In this document: positions 34,206 to 42,090 of the stretch, in pieces
Numbering within the stretch: position 1 is the first letter of the stretch
Layout: each line of letters begins with the position of its first letter
Assembly (NCBI RefSeq): GCF_001425835.1
Contig: NZ_LMDP01000004.1
Span: 1-64,000, forward strand
Length of the DNA: 64,000 nt
Direction: 5' to 3'
From: Afipia sp. Root123D2
GTDB lineage: Bacteria; Pseudomonadota; Alphaproteobacteria; Rhizobiales; Xanthobacteraceae
The notes under the pieces: model-generated
The model's input: only the letters and a program-made list of their open reading frames with translations
What the model was told of the DNA's origin: nothing
Databases searched by the model: none
Translations under genes and position numbers: made by a program

Positions 34206-35309
34206 ATGGCCGGACCTGACCATTCCGATATTTCGCTGAAAGCCGTCGATCTCCAGATCGAGAATGTCAGCGCGGCTTATGGCGCGCTCAAGGTTCTGGA
34301 TGATGTGAGCCTCGATATCCAGCCCGGAGAGTTTTTCGCGCTGCTCGGGCCGTCCGGTTGCGGCAAGACCACGTTGCTGCGCCTGATCGCGGGTTTCGCG
34401 GACAATGAGGCGGGCCGCGTTGTCGTCGGCGGCAAGGACATCTCAAACCTGCCGCCGTGGAAGCGCGATGTCGGCATGGTGTTTCAATCCTATGCGCTGT
34501 GGCCGCATATGAGCGTGGCGAGCAATGTCGCATTTGGTCTTGAGGAGCGGCGGGTGTCGCGGGACAATGTCCGGCGCCGGGTCGCCGCCGCACTTGCTTT
34601 CGTCGGCCTGTCGGATCTTGCCGACCGCCGGCCGTCGCAATTGTCGGGCGGCCAGCGGCAGCGCGTGGCACTGGCGCGGACGATCGCGATCGAACCGAAA
34701 ATACTGCTGCTCGACGAGCCGCTGTCCAATCTCGATGCCAAGTTGCGGATTCAGGTGCGTCGCGAATTGCGTCTGCTGCAAAAGCGGCTGGGCTTGACGA
34801 CGATCATCGTCACCCACGATCAGGAAGAGGCAAACACGATCAGCGATCGCGTCGCCGTCATGAACGGCGGCAAGATCCAGCAGGTCGGTACCCCGACCGA
34901 GCTTTACGAGCGTCCGGCCAATCTGTTCGTGGCCCAGTTTCTCGGTACGGCGAACGTTCTTGAAGGACATGTCGCGTCCATGAACGGCCAGCGGATGTTC
35001 GAGGTCGGCAACGGACTGTCGCTGCCGATTCCAGCCGCGGCCGAGGTGCCGGACGGCGCGCGGATGGTGTTTCGCCCGCAGCACGCTTCTCTGTCGATCA
35101 ACCGGCCGTCCGCGCCGGGCGATGCTGCGATTCCGGGACTTGTCAGCGATCGAGAATTTCTCGGATCGATTGTCCGTTACGCCGTTCGCATCGGTGAATC
35201 CGAGGTGTGGATCGATATGCCGTTCGAATCCGGCGAGCAGCTCCTTGCGCCGGCAACGCCGGTTTACGTCTCGGTTACGCCCGAACTCCTGCGCTGGCTG
35301 CCGGGGTAG
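34206..35309 (+). CDS. ABC importer ATPase, FbpC/PotA type
   Basis: The 367-residue ATPase has Walker A GPSGCGKTT, signature LSGGQRQRVALARTI, Walker B ILLLDEPLSNLDAKLR and a C-terminal TOBE region. ATG 34206 follows the permease stop by 22 bp. An in-frame GTG at 34173 would overlap the permease by 11 bp and add 11 residues. Neither start has a clear ribosome site. It completes the three-gene importer, followed by a convergent ClC gene 8 bp away. Confidence 0.87.
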   Translation: MAGPDHSDISLKAVDLQIENVSAAYGALKVLDDVSLDIQPGEFFALLGPSGCGKTTLLRLIAGFADNEAGRVVVGGKDISNLPPWKRDVGMVFQSYALWPHMSVASNVAFGLEERRVSRDNVRRRVAAALAFVGLSDLADRRPSQLSGGQRQRVALARTIAIEPKILLLDEPLSNLDAKLRIQVRRELRLLQKRLGLTTIIVTHDQEEANTISDRVAVMNGGKIQQVGTPTELYERPANLFVAQFLGTANVLEGHVASMNGQRMFEVGNGLSLPIPAAAEVPDGARMVFRPQHASLSINRPSAPGDAAIPGLVSDREFLGSIVRYAVRIGESEVWIDMPFESGEQLLAPATPVYVSVTPELLRWLPG

Positions 35310-35317
35310 CAGGCGGT

Positions 35318-37078
35318 TTACGATTCACCCATGAATTCCCGGCGTCGCCGCTCGGCTTCCTCGGCATAGCGCCGCAGGGCGTGGGCTTCGGTGAGAAGGC
35401 CGATGACGCGGTTCTGATCGGCAGGATCGACGACCGCGAGCGTTTCGGCTTCAGCGGCGTCGAACGTGGACATCGCTTGCTGCACATTCATCGACGGCAG
35501 CAGCATGGCATCGCGGTGGTGGACGATGCTCTCGAGCCTGGCGGCCGGATCGGCCTCCTGGCTGTGGGCTTCCGCGATGAAGACAAGTCCGACATAGCAT
35601 TGTTTGTCGTCGACCGCGACAACCTGCGTTTTCGAGCCCAGCGGAAATGTCTTGCCGAATTCGCCCACGGTGACGTCGATATTTATCGTGGTCACATCGG
35701 TTCGCATCAAGCGGGCGACGGTGAGATCGCGAATCCAGCCGACATCGGCCGCGCTGCGGATGGTTTCGCCGCGCAGATGCAGCCGCCAGGTGGCGAACGA
35801 ATAGCCGAACAGCTCGCGGGTGATCAGCGTCGAGATGATCACCGCGACCAGCACAGCCGTCGTGAGCCAAAGATTGCCGGTCGATTCGAGGGCGATGAAC
35901 GACATCGTCAGCGGCCCGCCGATCACCGATGCCGATAGCGCGCTCATTCCGATGATCGCATAGACATTGGGATCGAGGCCAAGGCCCGGCCACACGTGGT
36001 TCAATCCCGCGACGAACAGATGGCCGCCCAGTGCGCCCAGCAGAAGCGATGCGAAGAACAGGCCGCCGCGGAAGCCGGTGCCCAGCGATGCGATTGAAGC
36101 AAGAGTCTTCAGCGCGAAGATGATCGCAATGGTGGCGAGCGGCAGCTGGACCATGCCGGTGAGGCGCAGCGCACCATGGCCGGACGACATCACCTGCGGT
36201 GTCACCAGCGCAAGGAGACCGACGATCAATCCGCCGAGGGCAGGGCGGAGCGGCGGCCAGATCCGTGATTTCGACAGCAGTTTTTCCAGCAGCGCCACAC
36301 CGCGCATGATGCCGATGCCGAGGAGAGCGGCAATAGCGCCGAGGCAACTGGCGATCGCCAGATCGTGCCCCAGAATATCTCCGAACTCGCCGGCGAAAAC
36401 GCCAAGCGAGGTCGGCGTAAACAATCTCGTCACGAAATAACCGGTCACAGCCGACACACCGACAGGCGCAAGACTGGCGGCGGTATAGCTGCCGATGATC
36501 AGCTCGAACGCATAGAACGCACCGGCCAGCGGCGCGCCGAACGCTCCGGCAATCGCCGCCGCCGCGCCGCAGCCGACCATGACGCGCTGGTCCGCGCGGC
36601 GCAGGTGGAAGCCGCGCCCGAGCGACGCAGCGAGCCCGCTGGACAATTGCGTGTAACCGGCCTCGAGTCCGACCGACGCGCCGACGCCGCTCGACCAGAT
36701 GGTTTGCAACGCCACGATGACGCTGCCGCGAAACGACATGCGCCCGCCATGAAGGGCGTTGGCCTCGATCGGGTCGACCTCGCGCGCCGGCCGCCAGCGG
36801 ATCAGCACCAGAAAGACGATCCCCAGCACGAGGCCGCCCGCGGTGGGGACGATAACGGCGCGCAGCGGGTCGATGCTGCTTTGACTGGACAGGCGCGCAC
36901 CGAGAGGGATGTCGAACAGGACGGCATGAAGCAGGCTGACCGCGCCGCTCATGGCGGCCACCGTGAGGCCGCTGATAGCGCCGACCAGCGCGGCGAGCAC
37001 GATCAGGCTGGATTCGCGGGCGCGGACGAATGCCCTGAGCCGTCGGGGGGCCTCGAGGAAGCTGGTCGTCGCCGCCAT
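35318..37078 (-). CDS. ClC-family chloride channel/antiporter with C-terminal CBS domains
   Basis: The 586-residue membrane protein has a ClC core (about 20-430) and two CBS domains (about 450-570: RLMRTDVTTINIDVTVGEFG and LPSMNVQQAMSTFDAAEAE). The selectivity-filter regions are divergent. The first reads WSSGVGASVG, the gating-glutamate motif is GLEAGYTQ instead of GREGPTVQ (Glu kept), and the third is GGLFFASLLLGA. Conduction or Cl-/H+ exchange is expected but the ion preference is uncertain. It is divergent from the molybdenum hydroxylase gene. Confidence 0.88.
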   Translation of the reverse strand: MAATTSFLEAPRRLRAFVRARESSLIVLAALVGAISGLTVAAMSGAVSLLHAVLFDIPLGARLSSQSSIDPLRAVIVPTAGGLVLGIVFLVLIRWRPAREVDPIEANALHGGRMSFRGSVIVALQTIWSSGVGASVGLEAGYTQLSSGLAASLGRGFHLRRADQRVMVGCGAAAAIAGAFGAPLAGAFYAFELIIGSYTAASLAPVGVSAVTGYFVTRLFTPTSLGVFAGEFGDILGHDLAIASCLGAIAALLGIGIMRGVALLEKLLSKSRIWPPLRPALGGLIVGLLALVTPQVMSSGHGALRLTGMVQLPLATIAIIFALKTLASIASLGTGFRGGLFFASLLLGALGGHLFVAGLNHVWPGLGLDPNVYAIIGMSALSASVIGGPLTMSFIALESTGNLWLTTAVLVAVIISTLITRELFGYSFATWRLHLRGETIRSAADVGWIRDLTVARLMRTDVTTINIDVTVGEFGKTFPLGSKTQVVAVDDKQCYVGLVFIAEAHSQEADPAARLESIVHHRDAMLLPSMNVQQAMSTFDAAEAETLAVVDPADQNRVIGLLTEAHALRRYAEEAERRRREFMGES

Positions 37079-37286
37079 TGCAGGAATCCGGATTGGCCTC
37101 CGGATCTGATGGCCCGGAATCGGAATTTAGCGGCCGCCGGACCTCCCGGCTAGGCCGGACATGTTGCAGAAAAGCAGCCTTGCTCTGTGCTGACGGTAGG
37201 TCTGCTCTTCCAATGGCGAAGCGAGGTTTACATTGCCGCTGCGCTTGGGCAACAAGTGCCGAAGTAATCTCTGATGGAAATGATCG

Positions 37287-39608
37287 ATGAATATTCTGCC
37301 GGGCAATTTACGTTTCGGAGCGGGGCAGCCGGTCAAGCGGCTGGAGGATCAGCGGCTGTTGACCGGCAAGGGCCAATTCATCGACGATAAGCCGGATGAG
37401 CGCACACTCTGGCTTCATGTGCTCCGTTCGCCTCATGCCCATGCCAAAATCGGCGCCATCGATACGGCGGCCGCAGCCGCGATGCCGGGGGTCGAAGCGG
37501 TCTTCACCGGCGCCGATCTGGAGGCCGACAAGATCGGCTCGATTCCGACCCTGCCGATTTTCAAGCGGCCCGATGGCTCGCCGATGCAGTCGCCGCCGCG
37601 CCGGCTTCTGGCTCATGAGATCGTGCGCTTCGTCGGCGAGCCTGTGGTCGCCATCATCGCCACCTCGCGGGTGATTGCGCAAACCGCAGCCGAGGCGGTC
37701 GTTGTGGATTACGAGTCGCTTCCGGCCGTCACCGATCCGGTTAAGGCGGTCGAGCCCGGCTCGCCGGTGGTGTGGCCCGATGCGCCTGACAATATTGCTG
37801 CTGCGATGAGCTACGGCGATGCGGAAAAGGTCGAGGCCGTCTTCAAGTCGGCGGCGCATGTGGTGTCGCTCGATGTCGCGAGCCAGCGTCTCGTGCCGTC
37901 GGCGATGGAGCCGCGCAGCACGATTGCCGAGGTCGATCCGAAGACCAAGCGGCTGACCCTCCACATCCAGTCACAGACACCGACCTCGACCCGTGACGTT
38001 CTCGCCGATGCGGTTCTCAAGCGGCCGAAGGACAGCATCCATGTGCTGGTCGGCGATATCGGCGGCGGTTTCGGGCAGAAGACCAATCTTTATCCGGAAG
38101 ACGGCATTGTTGCTTACGCTGCCGTCAAGCTAGGCAAGAAAATCCGCTGGCGCGGCGAGCGCACCGACGATTTCGTCGGCGGCACCCACGGCCGCGACCT
38201 CACTTCGACCGGAGAATTCGCGCTCGATGCCAAGGGGCGCGTGCTGGCGTTCCGCGTGCGCTCGATCGGCTGCACCGGCGCCTATCTCAGCGGCGCAGCC
38301 GTTATCATTCCGCTGGTGCTCGGGCCATTCGTCCAGACCGGGGTCTACGATCTTCCGCTCGTTCACTTCGAGGTCAAGGCGGTGCTGACCAACACCGCGC
38401 CGACCGGCGCCTATCGCGGCGCAGGCCGACCCGAGGCGGTGTTCATCGTCGAACGGCTGATGGATGCCGCCGCGCGTCAGCTCGGCATGGACCCGCGCGC
38501 CATCCGCAAGGTCAATTTCATCAAGCCGAAGCAGTTGCCTTATACCAACGCCGTTGGGCAGGTGTACGACAGCGGCGCATTCGCACACATGCTCGACAGG
38601 GCTTCGGAGCTTTCGGATTGGGATGGCTTTGCCGCACGCAAGAAGGCAGCGAAGAAGAAGGGACTGCTCTATGGCCGGGGCCTGACCAGCTACATCGAAT
38701 GGACCGGCGGCCGTGCGCACAGCGAGAAGGTCAGCCTTCATGCGACCGCCGACGGTCGCATCGTGCTGCATTCGGGCACGCAGGCGATGGGGCAGGGACT
38801 GCAAACCAGCTACTCGCAGATGATCGCGGCGGCACTCGGCGTTTCGATCGACAAGATCGATGTCGTCCAGGGCAACACCGATCTCGCGCAAGGCTTCGGC
38901 AGCGTCGGCTCGCGCTCGCTGTTCGTCGGCGGAACGGCGGTGGCGGTCTCGACGGCGGATTTGATCCGGAAGGCGCGCGAGAAAGCCTCTCATGTGCTCG
39001 AGGCGTCACTCGACGACATCGAATATGGCGACGGCTGGCTGACGGTGGTCGGCACCGACCGCCGCGTCAACCTGTTCGACATCGCGAAGAATGAGGAAGG
39101 CGCCAAGCTCAGCGTCGACAGTCAGGGCGATGTCGATGGGCCGAGCTGGCCGAACGGCACGCACATCTGCGAAGTCGAGATCGATCCGGAAACCGGCATG
39201 ACCAAGGTGGTGCGCTACACCACGGTCGATGATGTTGGCGTCGCAGTGAATCCGATGCTGGTCGAGGGTCAGGTTCATGGCGGTATCGCGCAGGGTATCG
39301 GCCAGGCGCTCTACGAAGGCGTCGTCTACGATTCCGACGGTCAGCTCCTTACTGCGAGCTATCAGGACTACTGTATTCCGCGCGCCGACGACATTCCGCA
39401 AATCAAGGTGACGATCGACGATTCCGCGCCGTGCCAGACCAACCCGCTCGGCGCCAAGGGCTGCGGCGAATCCGGGGCGATCGGCGGCCCGCCATGCATC
39501 GCCAATGGTGTGATGGATGCGCTGGCGCCGCGCGGCATCAGCGGACTGCAGACGCCGCTGACGCCCATGAAGATCTGGCAGGCTATCCAGGACGCGAAAT
39601 CAGCGTAA
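37287..39608 (+). CDS. Xanthine dehydrogenase-family molybdopterin-binding (large) subunit, orphan
   Basis: The 773-residue protein is the molybdenum-cofactor subunit of an aldehyde oxidase/CO dehydrogenase-type hydroxylase. It opens with FGAGQPVKRLEDQRLLTGKG and has GDIGGGFGQK, the active-site loop GAYRGAGRPEA and the Moco-binding GTQAMGQGLQTSYSQ. The C-terminal GCGESGAIGGPP carries the catalytic Glu. The AYRGAGR loop differs from the AYRCSFR of true CO dehydrogenase, so another substrate is likely. Medium (FAD) and small (2Fe-2S) subunits are absent from the neighbourhood. It may assemble with subunits encoded elsewhere. Confidence 0.92.
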   Translation: MNILPGNLRFGAGQPVKRLEDQRLLTGKGQFIDDKPDERTLWLHVLRSPHAHAKIGAIDTAAAAAMPGVEAVFTGADLEADKIGSIPTLPIFKRPDGSPMQSPPRRLLAHEIVRFVGEPVVAIIATSRVIAQTAAEAVVVDYESLPAVTDPVKAVEPGSPVVWPDAPDNIAAAMSYGDAEKVEAVFKSAAHVVSLDVASQRLVPSAMEPRSTIAEVDPKTKRLTLHIQSQTPTSTRDVLADAVLKRPKDSIHVLVGDIGGGFGQKTNLYPEDGIVAYAAVKLGKKIRWRGERTDDFVGGTHGRDLTSTGEFALDAKGRVLAFRVRSIGCTGAYLSGAAVIIPLVLGPFVQTGVYDLPLVHFEVKAVLTNTAPTGAYRGAGRPEAVFIVERLMDAAARQLGMDPRAIRKVNFIKPKQLPYTNAVGQVYDSGAFAHMLDRASELSDWDGFAARKKAAKKKGLLYGRGLTSYIEWTGGRAHSEKVSLHATADGRIVLHSGTQAMGQGLQTSYSQMIAAALGVSIDKIDVVQGNTDLAQGFGSVGSRSLFVGGTAVAVSTADLIRKAREKASHVLEASLDDIEYGDGWLTVVGTDRRVNLFDIAKNEEGAKLSVDSQGDVDGPSWPNGTHICEVEIDPETGMTKVVRYTTVDDVGVAVNPMLVEGQVHGGIAQGIGQALYEGVVYDSDGQLLTASYQDYCIPRADDIPQIKVTIDDSAPCQTNPLGAKGCGESGAIGGPPCIANGVMDALAPRGISGLQTPLTPMKIWQAIQDAKSA

Positions 39609-39683
39609 GGGGATATTCGACGGCGAGAGCTACGCCTGGTGACGCTGCTGAGTGGGCTCGTTCTCATCGCAGCCCATTCAGTT

Positions 39684-39810
39684 GTCGTCGCGGCGAAGGC
39701 CGGGACCCATGACCGCAAGGGTGTGTGCTTTTGAAGGTTGTCTTGCTCCAGCATCCCGCAGAAGGCCGCTTGTCCAAGGACTATGGGTCCCGGCCTTCGC
39801 CGGGACGACT
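39684..39810. repeat. Long inverted repeat (paired palindromic element)
   Basis: Two 27-bp arms (39684-39710 and 39784-39810) are reverse complements at 26 of 27 positions, around the core GGCGAAGGCCGGGACCCAT. A 73-bp loop separates them. No coding sequence is inside. It resembles the GGCCGGG repeat family seen at 3976, 45528 and 53263 but has its own core. It lies after the molybdenum hydroxylase gene. Confidence 0.8.
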
Positions 39811-39909
39811 CGCGGCCGGAGAATAATCTCCGCTATCCGCCTTGCAGGGGAGCAAATCTCTCTACCTGCGACACCGGCAATGAAATTTCCTTTTTAATTT
39901 CAGCTACTT

Positions 39910-39933
39910 ATAGACCATTTTTCTCCGGTCTAT
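39910..39933. promoter_or_regulatory. Candidate operator upstream of the YeeE/YedE gene
   Basis: A perfect inverted repeat, ATAGACC (39910-39916) and GGTCTAT (39927-39933), surrounds a T-rich 10-bp centre. It lies in an AT-rich patch 51 bp before the transporter ATG. It differs from the dyad at the soxS-soxV divergence, so a different regulator is implied. Confidence 0.55.
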
Positions 39934-39983
39934 TACATCAACGACACAATTTTAATGCTGGATCGGCTGAAGGTGCTCCTGCC

Positions 39984-41033
39984 ATGCCAAGTCTGTCGGT
40001 GTCTCTCGGGTTTGCGATCGGTCTTACGTTTGGTGTTGTCGGCCTTGTGAGTGGCTTCTGCCTCATGAGTAGCCTGCGCGATTGGTGGACCGCCAATGAC
40101 GGCCGCAAGGTTCGCAGCTTCGCGCTTGCGCTCGCAATTGCCATTTTGGGCACCCAATTCCTGGCGGGCTCCGGTCTCGTCGATATCGCCAAGTCGCTGT
40201 ATCTGCAGCCGTCGTTCTCCGCGCCGGTGATGTTCGCAGGCGGCCTGTTGTTCGGTATCGGCATGGTGCTGTCGAACGGCTGCGCCTCGCGTGCGCTGGT
40301 TCTGCTCGGCAAGGGCAATCTGCGTTCGCTGGTCGTGATCACCGTGATCGGCATTGCCGCGCAGATGACCCTCAAGGGTCTGCTTGCTCCGGCGCGTCTT
40401 GCCTTCATTCAGTGGAGTCAGACCACGGCCTCTGCTGTATCCCTTCCTGATCTGCTCGCAACGCTGGGCATCGATGAAGCCGCGGCTCGCATCGCGGTCG
40501 CGCTGATCGTCAGTGGCGCCCTTCTGATCTTCGCATTCTCCGACCGCCAGTTCCGCCGCACGCCGGTGCAGATTGTCGCCGGCATCCTGGTCGGATTGCT
40601 GGTGCCCGCGGGCTGGATCGCGACCGGCTGGCTTGGGGCCGATGAATTCAATCCGATCCCGGTGACGTCGCTGACGTTCGTATCGCCGCTGGCGGACTCG
40701 GTGCAGTACGTGATGCTGTCGACCGGCATGACGCTGAATTTCGGCATCGCGGTTGTGGCGGGTGTGCTCACCGGCAGCTTGCTGACGGCCGTGCTGACCG
40801 GACGCTTCCAGCTTGAGGGTTACACCTCGCCGAATCACATGGTGAGCTCGATCTCCGGCGCTGCGCTGATGGGCATCGGCGGTGCGATGGCCTACGGTTG
40901 CTCGATCGGGCAGGGCCTCACGGGCGTCTCGACGCTGGCGATACCCTCGCTCGTCGCGGCCGCCGGTATCTTGGCCGGTGCGGCGGTCGCGATCCGTCGC
41001 GGCGCGGTGGTCCCGGTGCTTGCGACGCGGTAA
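39984..41033 (+). CDS. YeeE/YedE (SoxT/TsuA-like) sulfur-compound transporter
   Basis: The 349-residue polytopic protein has two similar halves and the conserved cysteines that define this family: SGFCLMSS (C26), LSNGCASRAL (C100) and AYGCSIGQGL near the C-terminus. In TsuA these cysteines relay thiosulfate across the membrane. ATG 39984 was chosen because upstream in-frame codons fall in the operator and repeat region. It is followed by two exported DsrE-like genes and a second YeeE/YedE gene, so transport of a sulfur species is likely. Confidence 0.85.
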   Translation: MPSLSVSLGFAIGLTFGVVGLVSGFCLMSSLRDWWTANDGRKVRSFALALAIAILGTQFLAGSGLVDIAKSLYLQPSFSAPVMFAGGLLFGIGMVLSNGCASRALVLLGKGNLRSLVVITVIGIAAQMTLKGLLAPARLAFIQWSQTTASAVSLPDLLATLGIDEAAARIAVALIVSGALLIFAFSDRQFRRTPVQIVAGILVGLLVPAGWIATGWLGADEFNPIPVTSLTFVSPLADSVQYVMLSTGMTLNFGIAVVAGVLTGSLLTAVLTGRFQLEGYTSPNHMVSSISGAALMGIGGAMAYGCSIGQGLTGVSTLAIPSLVAAAGILAGAAVAIRRGAVVPVLATR

Positions 41034-41056
41034 ATCCATCCGCATTCGCGATCACG

Positions 41057-41079
41057 CCAAGATGGTTTTGCCATATTGG
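41057..41079. promoter_or_regulatory. Inverted repeat between the YeeE/YedE and first DsrE-like genes
   Basis: CCAAGATGG (41057-41065) and CCATATTGG (41071-41079) pair at 8 of 9 positions around TTTTG. There is no T-run on the plus strand after it. It could be an operator for the DsrE-like pair or an mRNA 3'-end structure. Confidence 0.4.
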
Positions 41080-41138
41080 ATGCGTTAGACTCGCATCGGC
41101 CGAACGCGATGTGCGTGTATTGGCCGAGGTACCGGGAC

Positions 41139-41612
41139 ATGAATCGGCGTCAATTGCTGGTGAGTATTTTGAGCGCGTCAGCCGCGTTGGCGGCTGCGCG
41201 CGGCGCATCGGCTCAGACCGACGCCCCGGCCGTCAAACCGCCGGAAGACAAGCCGTTCGCGGAACATTTCGTCGCGCTCCAACTCTCCGATTCCGATCCC
41301 AAGAAAGAGCGGCTGGTGCTGAGCGTCGCCAGCAATCTGCTGAAAGCCTATGGCGCCGACAAGGTCGCGATCGAGGTCGTGACATTTGGCTCCGGGATCG
41401 ACCTTCTGCGTGAGACCAATGAGTTCCGTACGCTGGTCGACAGTCTCGTCACCCAGGGCGTGCGCTTCGACGTTTGCGGCAACACGCTGGACACCATCGA
41501 ACGCGAAACCGGCAAGCGTCCGGCCATCAATCCGAAAGCGATTGAGGTGCAGGTCGGCGTCGCGCAATTGATTACGTTAAGCCGCAGCGGTTACACCGTT
41601 GTCCGTCCTTGA
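41139..41612 (+). CDS. Exported DsrE-family protein 1
   Basis: The 157-residue protein starts MNRRQLLVSILSASAALAAARGASAQ, a twin-arginine-like signal peptide with cleavage near residue 25. A DsrE/DsrF-like domain follows, with LQLSDSDPKKERLVLSVASN, IEVVTFGSGIDLLRE and Cys113 in FDVCGNTLD. DsrE-type cysteines carry persulfide sulfur. ATG 41139 was chosen since it gives the signal peptide at the N-terminus. Its partner gene starts 14 bp downstream and shares the FGxGxxxLRE and CGNT motifs. Periplasmic sulfur carriage is inferred. Confidence 0.82.
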   Translation: MNRRQLLVSILSASAALAAARGASAQTDAPAVKPPEDKPFAEHFVALQLSDSDPKKERLVLSVASNLLKAYGADKVAIEVVTFGSGIDLLRETNEFRTLVDSLVTQGVRFDVCGNTLDTIERETGKRPAINPKAIEVQVGVAQLITLSRSGYTVVRP

Positions 41613-41626
41613 GAAGGAGTTTTGAG

Positions 41627-42079
41627 ATGCGTTTCCTGTGCCAAGCGATTGCAGCTGTCATGATGCTGGCGTTTGCGACGTCGGCCGGCCTCGCGGCGGA
41701 AGGAAAGCACCATCGCGTCGCCATTCAGGTCGACCAGAACGATCCGCAAATCATGAACCTGGCGCTCAACAACGCGGCCAACATCATGGAGTTCTACAAA
41801 GAGAAGGGCGAGACGGTGGATGTCGAGATCATCACCTTTGGCCCCGGTCTTCACATGCTGCGTGAGGACACCTCGCCGGTGAAGGAGCGGATCAAGCAGA
41901 TCTCGGACCTGAGCTTCCCCAACGACCTCAAGTTCTATGCCTGCGGCAACACCAAGGACGGCATGGAAAAGCACGAGGGCAAGCCGGTCAAGATGATCCC
42001 GGAAGCAAAGCTGGTGCAGTCAGGTGCTGTGCGCCTGCTCGAACTGCAGGAAGAGGGCTGGAGCTACCTGCGGCCGTAA
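41627..42079 (+). CDS. Exported DsrE-family protein 2
   Basis: The 150-residue protein has a Sec-type signal peptide (MRFLCQAIAAVMMLAFATSA, cleavage near LAA-E25). A DsrE-like domain contains HRVAIQVDQNDPQIMNLALN, VEIITFGPGLHMLRED and Cys106 in FYACGNTKDG. AAGGAG lies 7 nt before ATG 41627. It is clearly a paralogue of the preceding gene with the same cysteine site. The two may form a hetero-oligomer, as DsrE-type proteins usually do. It converges with the soxT-type gene 11 bp away. Confidence 0.83.
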   Translation: MRFLCQAIAAVMMLAFATSAGLAAEGKHHRVAIQVDQNDPQIMNLALNNAANIMEFYKEKGETVDVEIITFGPGLHMLREDTSPVKERIKQISDLSFPNDLKFYACGNTKDGMEKHEGKPVKMIPEAKLVQSGAVRLLELQEEGWSYLRP

Positions 42080-42090
42080 TCGCGCGGCTT

